DNA of 64,000 nucleotides from Flagellimonas marinaquae (GCF_003992675.1 NZ_RZMZ01000014.1:203760-267759), one strand, 5' to 3'; positions 50,205-59,481 are shown, counted from the first letter of the stretch. Notes: generated from the letters alone by a model not told the origin. A program made the numbers and translations.

Positions 50205-52037
50205 ATGAAAAAAGAGAAGCTACAGATAGGGTTTAGTGGTGGAATCTTGTTTTTCGTGTTATTTTTTTTTGTCCAACCGTTAGTCTCGCAAATAGCCCAA
50301 TCAATCCCATATACCATTTTTGAAACTCAATTGGACACGGTCAGTTTCAATGGCAATATGTCACAAATTGATTTCAAAGCTCCCCCTGATTCCAAAACGA
50401 CCTCACCAAAAAATATTTATTGGACCAAACTAGATTTTTCCTCGGTTTTTCCGGAAAAGGCACAAGACGATAGCAAGTGGATTTTGGATATAGGTTATCT
50501 AAACCTTGCCAAAATATACTTTCTTAACGAGGGTAGGCTGGATTCCACTATTCTGGGCAGTTTTGAACTGAATAAAGATTTTACCGGTAGTTTTGAGTTT
50601 TCACGTGATCAATTATTGAATGATCAATTTCTTCTATTAAAGTTTTCTAAGCTAAACAATAGACAAATCCTCGGAAATAAAAAGTTTATGTTGTATCCCA
50701 AAGAGCAACATAAGTTTCTTAAAGATTATGTACACGTAGCACAATCAAACATTATAGCATTGAGCTATTTATTGTGGGGAGGTGTTTTTGTGGGCATTGT
50801 AATAAGCTTAATCTTTTATCGCACTTTCAAACAACGTGAATATATTTATTATAGTTTGTATGCGCTATCATTGGCCCTTTTTCTAGGTCGCTTCGGGATA
50901 GACTGGTATGCCAATCACATAGGAAATTACTCCTTAGTGAATTTTATATTAAATAATGCGTTTGAACTTTTGGCCGGGATGTTTTATGCATTATTCCAGA
51001 AGCACTTTTTAGGAACAACTATTAACTATCCCATATTGGACAAAGTGATTCAAGGAGCTGTGATAATTTTTATTTTCTGGCTCTTGTTTGATACTGCCGT
51101 GATCATTTTTGAAAAATATACGCTTCACCTTGTGCTTTTGGATATAAGAGCAGTTCTTTTATCTATTTTGGTATTGTTCGCCATATTATATCTATCCATA
51201 AACTTTAAATCAAACCTAAATTGGTTTATCATAATTGGGTCTTTGATTTATGGCACGGGTTCCGTTCTGGTATATCTTACTGGAAATGGAAATTATCTTA
51301 GGTTGGCAGCCATAGGAGAAATAACGGTATTTTCTCTCGGTTTGGGCTATAAAGTGCACTTGGAAAACAAAGAAAAAATAAAGACGGAGCAAGAAGCTTC
51401 CATGACATACATCAAGCTTTTACGTTCCCAGCTCAATCCACATTTCCTTTTTAACGCTATGAATTCCATACAACAATTGGTATTGTCCGGGAATAGGACA
51501 AATGCTTTGAATTATCTTGGAAAATTTAGCAAACTAATGAGGTTCACTTTGGAAAGTTCCTCGCAAGAAAGTATCCTTTTGTCAAACGAGATAAGTTTTT
51601 TAAAAACCTATATGGATCTTGAGGCTTTGCGATTTGATAATGGATTTGAATATAGCATTGAAATCGATAAAGAAATCAATCCCAATACAATAGAAATTCC
51701 TCAAATGGTTTCCCAGCCCTTTGTTGAAAATGCCATAATCCATGGATTAATACCCAAAACCAATGGACCCAAAAACATCTGGATTTATTTTAATAAAAAG
51801 GATAATGATATCATTGAATGTATTATCGTGGACAATGGTATTGGGCGTGCAGCCAGTCAAGAACGTAAAACAAACTATACCCGTCATAAATCCATAGGGA
51901 TATCCCTGATAAAAAAGCGCCTAGATAATCTTAGAAAAAATAGTTTCAACGATTCTACTGTAAATTTTGAAGATATTCATGATAGCCATGGTAAACCGCT
52001 AGGCACCAAAGTAACCCTTACCATTTTAGTTAAATAA
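50205..52037 (+). CDS. LytS-type sensor histidine kinase with 7TMR-DISM sensor
   Basis: A 610-residue protein. The N-terminal signal or anchor (residues 10-30) is followed by a diverged DISM-type extracellular domain. Seven helices span about 180-395, including IFYRTFKQREYIYYSLYALSLALF, the DISM hallmark. The His_kinase domain of the LytS/YehU group has acceptor H413 (QLNPHFLFNAMNSIQ) and SKLMRFTLESS. The ATPase domain carries QPFVENAIIHGL and DNGIGR. This class usually pairs with a LytTR response regulator, but none is in the window, so this is an orphan here. Confidence 0.9.
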   Translation: MKKEKLQIGFSGGILFFVLFFFVQPLVSQIAQSIPYTIFETQLDTVSFNGNMSQIDFKAPPDSKTTSPKNIYWTKLDFSSVFPEKAQDDSKWILDIGYLNLAKIYFLNEGRLDSTILGSFELNKDFTGSFEFSRDQLLNDQFLLLKFSKLNNRQILGNKKFMLYPKEQHKFLKDYVHVAQSNIIALSYLLWGGVFVGIVISLIFYRTFKQREYIYYSLYALSLALFLGRFGIDWYANHIGNYSLVNFILNNAFELLAGMFYALFQKHFLGTTINYPILDKVIQGAVIIFIFWLLFDTAVIIFEKYTLHLVLLDIRAVLLSILVLFAILYLSINFKSNLNWFIIIGSLIYGTGSVLVYLTGNGNYLRLAAIGEITVFSLGLGYKVHLENKEKIKTEQEASMTYIKLLRSQLNPHFLFNAMNSIQQLVLSGNRTNALNYLGKFSKLMRFTLESSSQESILLSNEISFLKTYMDLEALRFDNGFEYSIEIDKEINPNTIEIPQMVSQPFVENAIIHGLIPKTNGPKNIWIYFNKKDNDIIECIIVDNGIGRAASQERKTNYTRHKSIGISLIKKRLDNLRKNSFNDSTVNFEDIHDSHGKPLGTKVTLTILVK

Positions 52038-52184
52038 ACTGAGATTCCATTTTTGTAATCCAATTAAAAATCGCCCAATACTTAAAACAGAAGTTTAAAA
52101 CTTGTTGCCAATGGGAACTATTAATTTATCTTAAGCCGAAATCAAAAAGATGAAACAATCAAGATATTCACTTTCCATGAAAAC

Positions 52185-52219
52185 AAAAAAGCAAGCTTAC
52201 AACTAAAGCTTGCTTTTTT
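52185..52219 (-). terminator. strong terminator after tRNA-Arg
   Basis: A perfect 14-bp inverted repeat, AAAAAAGCAAGCTT / AAGCTTGCTTTTTT, around a seven-base loop; its T-tract follows the tRNA on the minus strand by one base. Confidence 0.9.
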
Positions 52220-52220
52220 G

Positions 52221-52297
52221 TGGTGACCCAGGGAGGATTCGAACCCCCAACCCTCAGAGCCGAAATCTGATATTCTATCCAGTTGAACTACTGGGCC
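52221..52297 (-). tRNA. tRNA-Arg (anticodon TCG)
   Basis: On the minus strand a 77-base cloverleaf: acceptor GGCCCAG pairs with CTGGGTC (one G-T). The anticodon stem TCAGA/TCTGA encloses loop TTTCGGC, so the anticodon is TCG, reading CGA-family Arg codons. The T arm is GGGGG-TTCGAAT-CCTCC, and CCA is encoded at the 3' end. It starts only 12 bases past the yqeY stop and is followed by a strong terminator, so it may be cut from the yqeY transcript. Confidence 0.93.
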
Positions 52298-52309
52298 AAT
52301 TATTTTATC

Positions 52310-52762
52310 CTACGAACCCAGTTTTGCCTTGACAATGGCTGAAATGGTCTTCCCGTCAGCCTGACCGGCCAACTCCTTGGAAACAATCCCCATCACCTTG
52401 CCCATATCCTGCATTCCCGAAGCACCAACAGAATCAATGGTCTGTACGACCACTTTTTCTATTTCCTCTTCGGTTAGCTGTTCCGGCAAAAACTTTTCAA
52501 TCACAGCAACCTGTGCCAATTCTGGTTCGGCCAAGTCTTCACGACCTTGTTCTTGGTAAATTACAGCGCTATCCTTGCGTTGCTTTACCAATTTCTGAAC
52601 CAATTTTATCTCATCCTCTTCAGACAATTCTGCTCCACCGCCTTTATCGGTTTTGGCCAGCAAAATAGCTGATTTAATGGCTCGCAACGCTTCCAAGGCA
52701 ACGGTATCCTTCGCCTTCATTGCGGCCTTCATCTCAGTCATTACCTTATCCTGCAAACTCAT
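52310..52762 (-). CDS. yqeY: GatB/YqeY domain protein
   Basis: A 150-residue stand-alone YqeY protein, all-helical: MTEMKAAMKAKDTVALEALRAIKSAI, then DEIKLVQKLVKQRKDSAVIYQEQGREDLAEPELAQVAVIEKFLPEQL, then MGKVMGIVSKELAGQADGKTISAIV. The domain is homologous to the GatB C-terminal tRNA-binding region, but stand-alone YqeY has no settled function. Its place between ftsZ and a tRNA gene is notable. It may have its own promoter (TATCTTCG on the minus strand at 52781-52788, one mismatch). Confidence 0.94.
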   Translation of the reverse strand: MSLQDKVMTEMKAAMKAKDTVALEALRAIKSAILLAKTDKGGGAELSEEDEIKLVQKLVKQRKDSAVIYQEQGREDLAEPELAQVAVIEKFLPEQLTEEEIEKVVVQTIDSVGASGMQDMGKVMGIVSKELAGQADGKTISAIVKAKLGS

Positions 52763-52787
52763 CTATTTCCATTTAGAGCGCGAAGAT

Positions 52788-52824
52788 AAAAAATAAACCC
52801 GAAAGTATGGTCACCTTCGGGTTT
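52788..52824 (-). terminator. ftsZ terminator
   Basis: AAACCCGAA pairs with TTCGGGTTT; on the minus strand the sequence continues ATTTTTTATC. It separates ftsZ from yqeY. Confidence 0.8.
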
Positions 52825-52861
52825 ATGCTTTCCATAAAAATGGAAGTTAATCTAAACACTA

Positions 52862-54850
52862 CTAATCAACATTATCGTGCAAAAAAGAGTTGTTGGAACG
52901 CAGTTGCAGGTCATCGTTGCTGTCCTCCCCCAATGTGGTTCTGGAGACCTTTTGCTCCTTCGGAACATCACTCAAATCCACTCCTTGGCGTTTGTATGCA
53001 GGCTCCTTTTCGATATCATCTATACTGCTCCTGTTATTTTGGAACTTATAGTTGAAATTTTTCAATTTTCTTCTACGCTCATCGGCACGGTTCTTCAAAA
53101 TTTCGCTGATGGAACTGTTCATGGGGTCAAGGCTATCCGTAATTTCCTCTTGCTTGCCAGAACCTTCTTTTTCTTCAACCTTGACCGTTTTTTTCTCAAA
53201 AACAAGCTCGTTCTCCACTAATTTTGGCTCATGGGTCTCCGCTTTGGATTTGGCTCCTGTCAAACGTTCCTCCAACTCCATATACTCTTGAAGATCATAT
53301 CGGGTCTCCCCTTCCTTCTTGTATTCCAGCACAGGTTTTACCTCTACATAATCGTTTACTTCTACATCCCCTAGACCGTCATCATCAAGATTAAAGGTGA
53401 CCGTATGCTGCTTTTCTTCTTCTTCCTCAGTATGGTTCAAAGGCATATCAAAGCTAAGCGTAAACTGGTCTTCATTGCTCTTTGGCGACACCACTTCGGC
53501 ATCGATGACATCAAAACTATCGATAACGTTCTTTGCTTCAATAATGACAAAATCATCTTCAACCTTATCTGCGACCACTTCCTCATAGAACACATTGAAG
53601 TTCCTGATATAGCTGGTCGTCGGAATCAAATCAGGGTCCTTTGCCGGAACTTTGGCCACTGGCTCTTCCTCTTCCATTTCCAAAGTATGTTTCACCACCT
53701 TTGGTTCTGGCTCAGGGGTTGGTTCCGGTTGTGGAGCTGGTACCTTTTCCGTTCTGACTTCCTGCACCGATGTTGATTCGGGTGTTAAATCTTGCTCGGC
53801 GATTTGTTCGTCTTCCAAAGTGTAAAACACCTTTTTGGACTCTGTGTTTACAATATTGTCTTGCTGGTCCACATTGAATCCTGTCGCAATAACAGTAACT
53901 GCAATGGCTTCACCAAGGCTTTCATCTTCTCCTACCCCCATGATAATGTTGGCTCCATGGCCAGCTTCTATTTGGATATGGTCATTGATTTCACCGATTT
54001 CATCTATAGTGATTTCCTGTGAACCGGAAACAATCAATAGCAACACATTTTTGGCACCGTTGATCTTATTATCGTTCAACAATGGTGAATCCAATGCTTT
54101 CATGATCGCTTCTGTTGCCCTTGCAGAACCGGATGCTGTTGATGAGCCCATAATGGCCGTTCCACTGTTTGAAAGCACAGTTTTGGCATCCCTAAGGTCA
54201 ATGTTCTGGGTGTAGTGATGTGTAATTACCTCTGCGATACCCCTTGCCGCAGTGGCCAAAACTTCATCAGCTTTTGAGAAACCTGCCTTAAACCCAAGAT
54301 TACCGTATACTTCCCTAAGTTTATTGTTGTTGATGACGATTAAGGAGTCCACATTGGCACGAAGCTTTTCAATTCCAAGTTGTGCTTGTTTGTTACGCAT
54401 GGCACCTTCGAACTGGAATGGCATGGTAACGATCCCCACGGTAAGAACATCCATCTCCTTGGCCAATTTGGCTAAAACCGGAGCAGCACCAGTACCAGTT
54501 CCTCCGCCCATTCCTGCCGTAATGAATGCCATTTTGGTATTGTGCTCCAACATGGCCTTCAAGTCTTCCATACTCTCCAAGGCAGCTTGTTCGCCAATCT
54601 CAGGATTGGCACCTGCACCCAATCCTTCCGTAAGGGAAACCCCTAGCTGGATTTTGTTGGGCACTGGACTGTTCTGCAAGGCTTGGGCATCTGTATTACA
54701 GATTACAAAATCCACTCCGTTGATACCGGCCTGGAACATGTGGTTGATGGCGTTGCTTCCGCCCCCACCAACACCTATAACTTTAATTACGTTGCTCTTG
54801 TTCTTGGGCAGATCAAAAGCGATGTTGTCAAATTCAGTGTTCTTACTCAT
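52862..54850 (-). CDS. ftsZ: cell division protein FtsZ, long form
   Basis: The tubulin-like GTPase that forms the Z ring. Residues 1-320 are the conserved core, with IKVIGVGGGGSNA, the tubulin signature GGGTGTG at 115-121 and the T7 loop NIDLRDA. All GTPase residues are intact. The 662-residue protein is far longer than the usual 350-400: the last 340 residues are acidic and Pro/Glu/Val-rich (PAPQPEPTPEPEPKVV, MEEEEPVAKVPAKDP). It ends RSNNSFLHDNVD instead of a classic conserved FtsZ C-terminal peptide. Long FtsZ tails are usual in Flavobacteriaceae. It is the last gene of the dcw cluster, 27 bases after ftsA. Confidence 0.96.
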   Translation of the reverse strand: MSKNTEFDNIAFDLPKNKSNVIKVIGVGGGGSNAINHMFQAGINGVDFVICNTDAQALQNSPVPNKIQLGVSLTEGLGAGANPEIGEQAALESMEDLKAMLEHNTKMAFITAGMGGGTGTGAAPVLAKLAKEMDVLTVGIVTMPFQFEGAMRNKQAQLGIEKLRANVDSLIVINNNKLREVYGNLGFKAGFSKADEVLATAARGIAEVITHHYTQNIDLRDAKTVLSNSGTAIMGSSTASGSARATEAIMKALDSPLLNDNKINGAKNVLLLIVSGSQEITIDEIGEINDHIQIEAGHGANIIMGVGEDESLGEAIAVTVIATGFNVDQQDNIVNTESKKVFYTLEDEQIAEQDLTPESTSVQEVRTEKVPAPQPEPTPEPEPKVVKHTLEMEEEEPVAKVPAKDPDLIPTTSYIRNFNVFYEEVVADKVEDDFVIIEAKNVIDSFDVIDAEVVSPKSNEDQFTLSFDMPLNHTEEEEEKQHTVTFNLDDDGLGDVEVNDYVEVKPVLEYKKEGETRYDLQEYMELEERLTGAKSKAETHEPKLVENELVFEKKTVKVEEKEGSGKQEEITDSLDPMNSSISEILKNRADERRRKLKNFNYKFQNNRSSIDDIEKEPAYKRQGVDLSDVPKEQKVSRTTLGEDSNDDLQLRSNNSFLHDNVD

Positions 54851-54877
54851 GACAGTTGTGTTTCTCTATTGGGGTTA

Positions 54878-56212
54878 TTACTCTGCATTGTCCAAAAAGT
54901 CCTTCAACTTTTCTGACCATTTATCAAAAATGGATTTACGCTCCGTATGGGTAACTGTATTGGCTTTAGCTCCCATCTCGGTTTCCTCACCTACCAAGAC
55001 CTCCTCTTCCTTGAGTTCTTCTTCTTGGTGTTTTATTTTTCTATTTTTCTTCTTGGATTCCAAGGAATTCATCAGCAAGCCGACAGCGGTAGCGTACAAC
55101 GGGCTAGCCACTTCCTCGTCCGAATCACCAGCCAAGTGCTCGTTAGGATAACCTATTCTGGTATCCATTCCCGTAATGTATTCGACCAATTGCTTCAAAT
55201 GTTTCAATTGGCTTCCGCCTCCAGTAAGTACGATGCCTGCAATCAATTTTTTCTTTTGCTCTTCGTGACCGTAATTTTTAATTTCCACATACACCTGCTC
55301 GATGATTTCCACCACTCGTGCGTGAATGATCTTGGAAAGGTTTTTCAAGGTAATTTCCTTGGGCTCTCGGCCTCTAAGCCCAGGTATCGATACAATTTCA
55401 TTATCCTTGTTCTCTCCGGGCCAAGCAGAACCAAATTTTATCTTCAACAGTTCAGCTTGCTTCTCGATAATCGAGCAACCTTCTTTGATATCCTCTGTGA
55501 TGACGTTGCCCCCGAAAGGAATAACGGAGGTGTGACGAATGATTCCATCCTTGAAGATGGCCAAATCCGTGGTTCCGCCACCTATATCAATCAAAGCAAC
55601 ACCGGCTTCTTTTTCCTCTTGACTTAAAACGGCATCTGCGGACGCCAATGGTTCCAGCGTGATGTTGCCCAAGTCCAACCCAGCACTTTTGATACATCTT
55701 CCAATATTTTTTATCGAAGAAACTTGGCCTACCACAACATGAAAATTGGCCTCTAATCGACCACCATACATCCCAACAGGCTCCTTGATTTCGGACTGTC
55801 CATCCACTTTGTACTCCTGAGGCAGCACATGGATGATTTCTTCACCCGGAAGCATCACCAACTTGTACACTTGGTTGCACAGCTTGTCCAAATCCTCATT
55901 GTCTATCACTTCTTCAGAATTGGGCCTGGTGATATAATCGCTGTGGTGTAGGCTACGGATGTGCTGACCAGCAATGCCCACGACCACGGAGCCGATTTTT
56001 AGACCGGAATTCAATTCGGCCTGTTCCACAGCTTGCTGTATGGAGGATATGGTCTGTGTAATGTTGTTGACCACACCACGGTGAACACCCAAACTTTTAG
56101 ACCGCCCGGTGCCCAAAATCTCGATTTTTCCATACTCATTTTCCCTACCTATGATCGCTACGATCTTGGTAGTTCCTATATCCAACCCAACTGAATAATT
56201 ACCTTGTTCCAT
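54878..56212 (-). CDS. ftsA: cell division protein FtsA
   Basis: An actin-like ATPase that anchors FtsZ to the membrane. The 444 residues start YSVGLDIGTTKIVAIIGRENEYG (phosphate 1), with SHS2-type ISSIQQAVEQAELNSGLKIGSVVVGIAGQHI, phosphate 2 (ALIDIGGGTTDLAIF) and the adenosine motif GIVLTGGGSQLKHL. The C-terminus after a charged linker ends SIFDKWSEKLKDFLDNAE, an amphipathic helix that fits a membrane-targeting sequence. It lies three bases after ftsQ and 27 before ftsZ. Confidence 0.96.
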   Translation of the reverse strand: MEQGNYSVGLDIGTTKIVAIIGRENEYGKIEILGTGRSKSLGVHRGVVNNITQTISSIQQAVEQAELNSGLKIGSVVVGIAGQHIRSLHHSDYITRPNSEEVIDNEDLDKLCNQVYKLVMLPGEEIIHVLPQEYKVDGQSEIKEPVGMYGGRLEANFHVVVGQVSSIKNIGRCIKSAGLDLGNITLEPLASADAVLSQEEKEAGVALIDIGGGTTDLAIFKDGIIRHTSVIPFGGNVITEDIKEGCSIIEKQAELLKIKFGSAWPGENKDNEIVSIPGLRGREPKEITLKNLSKIIHARVVEIIEQVYVEIKNYGHEEQKKKLIAGIVLTGGGSQLKHLKQLVEYITGMDTRIGYPNEHLAGDSDEEVASPLYATAVGLLMNSLESKKKNRKIKHQEEELKEEEVLVGEETEMGAKANTVTHTERKSIFDKWSEKLKDFLDNAE

Positions 56213-56215
56213 ACG

Positions 56216-56935
56216 TTATATTTTGGTGCAAACCACTTGATTGTTGAATTCCAAACTCACCGTTGCATAATCCTCCAAGGAATTGTCCTTGGCCGCCTTT
56301 GCATAAAAGGCCATAAAATTTTTGAACTTTTTGTTCAAATTGTCCACTCCGCCCAGGTTCACCACAAAGTTTTCCATGCGGAACCTAAGCTGATATTTAC
56401 TTTCTTCCTCTATATGTATCCCAATGACATTCTTTCTCAAAAAATCATCATTGTTGATATAATCCAAAATCACGTAGGCATCCTCGAGGGTTTTTCCCGT
56501 GATTTTCCCTGTAATGATGGGCACCCTTGCCGAATGGTATCTCGACAACGGCATGCGTTTGCCCTCATCATCCAAATAAAATTTGGAGGTGCCTTCTATT
56601 CTTCCAATTGGCTTTCGCTGAACAATCTTGGATACAAGTTCCCCGTTTACAGTGAGATAGACCTGGGCATTTTTGACCATATCGTTGGATAGTATAACCT
56701 CCTCTATGTTATTCAAAACTAACTGTTCTTTGGACCTATTCTCTAGAGCTCCGTATTTTTGTATTAACAATTTATTAACCGCATCTTCAGTTAAATACAA
56801 ATTGTTTTCACCCACAAATTTTACGGTCACTCCCTGTACCGTTCTGCGTTCGTTTCTTTGGCCGGCAAACCCGTAAAGCGCAATTACGGCAACCGACAAA
56901 AATGCAAGTTTTATGTAATCCCAATTAATGCGCAT
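56216..56935 (-). CDS. ftsQ: cell division protein FtsQ/DivIB
   Basis: A bitopic protein of 239 residues with a single N-terminal helix (LAFLSVAVIALYGFA) and a periplasmic domain containing a POTRA-like region and FtsQ beta strands (VYLTVNGELVSKIVQRKPIGRI). In the divisome it links early and late proteins (FtsB, FtsL). FtsQ sequences are poorly conserved; position between murC and ftsA supports the call. It overlaps the end of murC by 11 bases. Confidence 0.9.
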   Translation of the reverse strand: MRINWDYIKLAFLSVAVIALYGFAGQRNERRTVQGVTVKFVGENNLYLTEDAVNKLLIQKYGALENRSKEQLVLNNIEEVILSNDMVKNAQVYLTVNGELVSKIVQRKPIGRIEGTSKFYLDDEGKRMPLSRYHSARVPIITGKITGKTLEDAYVILDYINNDDFLRKNVIGIHIEEESKYQLRFRMENFVVNLGGVDNLNKKFKNFMAFYAKAAKDNSLEDYATVSLEFNNQVVCTKI

Positions 56936-58274
56936 AACCCACTATTTTTTTGATTTTTGGCACTTCCATTCCAATATCCCCTGCACCAAGAGCAACCAAC
57001 ACCCCTGTTTTACAGTTCTTTACCTCTTTCAATAATTCCAATTTTGACATCAGTTTTTTATTGGGGTTTTCTATTTTGTCCAACAGCCATTGCGATGTAA
57101 CACCCTCAATAGGCTCTTCGCGGGCCGGGTAAATGTCCAACAGGATGATTTCATCAAAATCGGAAAGGCTTGCTGCAAAATCATCCGCAAAATCCTGCGT
57201 ACGTGAAAAAAGGTGGGGCTGAAAAATGACGGTTATCTTTTGTCCTGCGTGCATCTCACGAATCGCTTGGTGCACCGCACTAATTTCCGTTGGATGGTGC
57301 GCATAATCATCGATGAAAACAAAATTCTCCTCCTTAATTTGGTATGAAAATCTGCGTTGTACCCCCTTAAAGGTTTCCAAAGCTTTGGCAAGGCGGTGAG
57401 GTGGGCAACCTGTTTGCACCGCCATCGCAAAAGCAGCTAATCCATTGAGCAGATTGTGTCTACCCGGCTTGTTGAACTTTACGTCCCTGATCACCTCGGA
57501 AGGTGTTACGATATCAAATATGTAGGCTCCATGTTCAATTTTGATGTTTTCTATGCAGTAATCGGCTCCATCCTCTATGCCAAAAGTGGTTCCTTCCAAA
57601 GGAAGTCCCTTTCGCACGAACAGCTTTCCGCCCGGCTTGATTAGTTCCACAAATTCGCGGAATGAATGCTCCAATTCTTCCTTTGTCCCATAAATATCCA
57701 AATGGTCGGCATCCATGGATGTGATACAAGCCACTGTTGGCGTCAATCGTAAAAACGAACGATCGAACTCATCAGCCTCCACTACCGAATATTCGGTGCC
57801 ATCCAACACAAAGTTGCTATCGAAATCTTCCGAAATACCGCCCAAAAATGCGGTCATGGGCAATTCACACTCCTTGAGCAAATGTGCCAAAATACTGGAT
57901 GCAGTGGTTTTACCATGTGTGCCAGCAACGGCCAAACAAAAGGAATCTTTAGTGATGATACCCAACACCTCGGAACGCTTTTTAAGGTTGAAACCTCCGT
58001 TTTTGTAAAACTGGAATTCGGAATGTTTCGAAGGAACTGCAGGGGTATAGACCACCAAGGTGTCCGGATGTTTGAAAGTATCGGAAATCAAATCGACGTT
58101 GTCCTCAAAATGCACGGAAACACCATTTTCCATCAAACCATCGGTGATGGGCGTAGGGGTGCGATCATACCCAGCCACCTCTTTGCCCACGAATGTGAAA
58201 TAGCGCGCCAAGGCGGACATTCCGATACCACCAATACCTATAAAATAAACGCTATGTATATCCTTCAAATTCAT
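56925..58274 (-). CDS. murC: UDP-N-acetylmuramate-L-alanine ligase
   Basis: Adds L-Ala to UDP-MurNAc with ATP, the first peptide step of peptidoglycan synthesis. The 449 residues contain the UDP-binding YFIGIGGIGMSALARY, the ATP loop VAGTHGKTTASSIL, the metal and Lys region VEADEFDRSFL and the C-domain IDDYAHHPTEI. The length matches MurC. An unusual 115-base gap with an inverted repeat separates it from murG, while other dcw genes are nearly joined. Confidence 0.97.
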   Translation of the reverse strand: MNLKDIHSVYFIGIGGIGMSALARYFTFVGKEVAGYDRTPTPITDGLMENGVSVHFEDNVDLISDTFKHPDTLVVYTPAVPSKHSEFQFYKNGGFNLKKRSEVLGIITKDSFCLAVAGTHGKTTASSILAHLLKECELPMTAFLGGISEDFDSNFVLDGTEYSVVEADEFDRSFLRLTPTVACITSMDADHLDIYGTKEELEHSFREFVELIKPGGKLFVRKGLPLEGTTFGIEDGADYCIENIKIEHGAYIFDIVTPSEVIRDVKFNKPGRHNLLNGLAAFAMAVQTGCPPHRLAKALETFKGVQRRFSYQIKEENFVFIDDYAHHPTEISAVHQAIREMHAGQKITVIFQPHLFSRTQDFADDFAASLSDFDEIILLDIYPAREEPIEGVTSQWLLDKIENPNKKLMSKLELLKEVKNCKTGVLVALGAGDIGMEVPKIKKIVGYAH

Positions 58275-58284
58275 ACAGTCTTCC

Positions 58285-58357
58285 TGTCAGTTCGAGCGCA
58301 GTCGAGAACATTGCTTGGGAACATTATTGCCACCTCTCGACTGCGCTCGAGGTGACA
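58285..58357. repeat. inverted pair of TCGAG-type repeats inside the dcw cluster
   Basis: The left copy (58285-58309, TGTCAGTTCGAGCGCAGTCG plus AGAAC) and right copy (58333-58357) are inverted; CGAGCGCAGTCGAGA and its reverse complement match exactly and TGTCA flanks both outer ends. Together they can form a hairpin of about 25 bp with a 23-base loop. It lies between murG and murC on the transcript. Confidence 0.8.
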
Positions 58358-58389
58358 CTTTTCCATATTTTGCAAATCGTTTCCCTGCA

Positions 58390-59481
58390 TTATTTCTTTA
58401 ATAATTTTTCAATTTCATCCACAATATGTTCCGTAGCCTTGGGCATAGCCATTTTTTTGATGTTTTTTCCCAATTTTTCTCGTAACTCTTCGGAGGCCAT
58501 TAAGTTTGAAAAACGGGTTTCAAATTCCGCATCCAAGTCATACTCCTTAAGCATGATTGCAGCATCTTTCGCAACCAAGGCTTTGGCATTTTGAGTTTGA
58601 TGGTCCTCCGCCACATTGGGCGATGGAATAAAAATGACTGGTTTACCCACCAAACAAAGCTCAGAGACCGACCCCGCACCTGCCCTTGAGATGATAACAT
58701 CGGCGGCGGCGTAGGCCAAATCCATTCGGTCGACGAAGGCCATGACCTTTACCGTATCGGATTCGTGCTTGGCGTATTCTTCATGATATAATTTGCCACA
58801 TTGCCAAAGCACCTGCAATCCTTGTTCTTCAAAAAATTCTAGTTCCTTTTCAATCAATTGATTGATTCGTCTTGCCCCAAGACTACCACCAAGTATCAGT
58901 ACGGTTTTTCTACTGCTATCCAATCCAAAAAAGGTAGCTGCTTCATCCTTGCCTACTTTCGTGTTCACTAAATCGGTACGGATAGGATTACCAGTCTTCA
59001 CAATCTTTTCCTTTGGAAAAAATCGCTCCATGCCATCATAGGCCACACAGATTTTCTCCGCTTTTCCAGCCAATAGTTTGTTGGTGATTCCCGCAAAGGA
59101 ATTCTGCTCTTGAAGCACACAGGGAACGCCCGAGCTCTCGGCCATTCTCAACAATGGTCCGCTGGCAAACCCTCCAGTGCCTATGGCAACATGGGGCTTG
59201 AACTGCTTCACTATTTTGCGTGCTTCGAACAAACTACTTATCAATTTAAAGGGAAACATGAGATTATTAAATGTCAGTTTCCGTTGTATTCCACTTATCC
59301 ACAAGCCCTTTATTTCATATCCGGCTTGTGGTACTTTTTCCATTTCCATTTTATCCTTGGCTCCTACGAACAAGAATTCTGCATCGGGATATCTCCGTTT
59401 CAACTCATTCGCAATAGCCACGGCAGGGTAAATATGTCCTCCCGTTCCTCCCCCAGAAAGTATAAACCTATATCTGTCCAC
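58390..59481 (-). CDS. murG: UDP-GlcNAc transferase (lipid II synthase)
   Basis: Adds GlcNAc to lipid I on the cytosolic face of the inner membrane. A GT-B protein of 363 residues with [18 protein letters not shown] (first G-loop), [30 protein letters not shown] (second G-loop) and the UDP-GlcNAc site [23 protein letters not shown]. All are standard. It overlaps the end of ftsW by 14 bases, showing tight coupling upstream but not downstream. Confidence 0.97.
   Translation of the reverse strand: MDRYRFILSGGGTGGHIYPAVAIANELKRRYPDAEFLFVGAKDKMEMEKVPQAGYEIKGLWISGIQRKLTFNNLMFPFKLISSLFEARKIVKQFKPHVAIGTGGFASGPLLRMAESSGVPCVLQEQNSFAGITNKLLAGKAEKICVAYDGMERFFPKEKIVKTGNPIRTDLVNTKVGKDEAATFFGLDSSRKTVLILGGSLGARRINQLIEKELEFFEEQGLQVLWQCGKLYHEEYAKHESDTVKVMAFVDRMDLAYAAADVIISRAGAGSVSELCLVGKPVIFIPSPNVAEDHQTQNAKALVAKDAAIMLKEYDLDAEFETRFSNLMASEELREKLGKNIKKMAMPKATEHIVDEIEKLLKK

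Noticed and set aside
54252-55151. 299-codon frame on the plus strand opposite ftsZ and ftsA
   Set aside because: Ser/Leu-rich shadow crossing the ends of two conserved genes; no start signal or motif.
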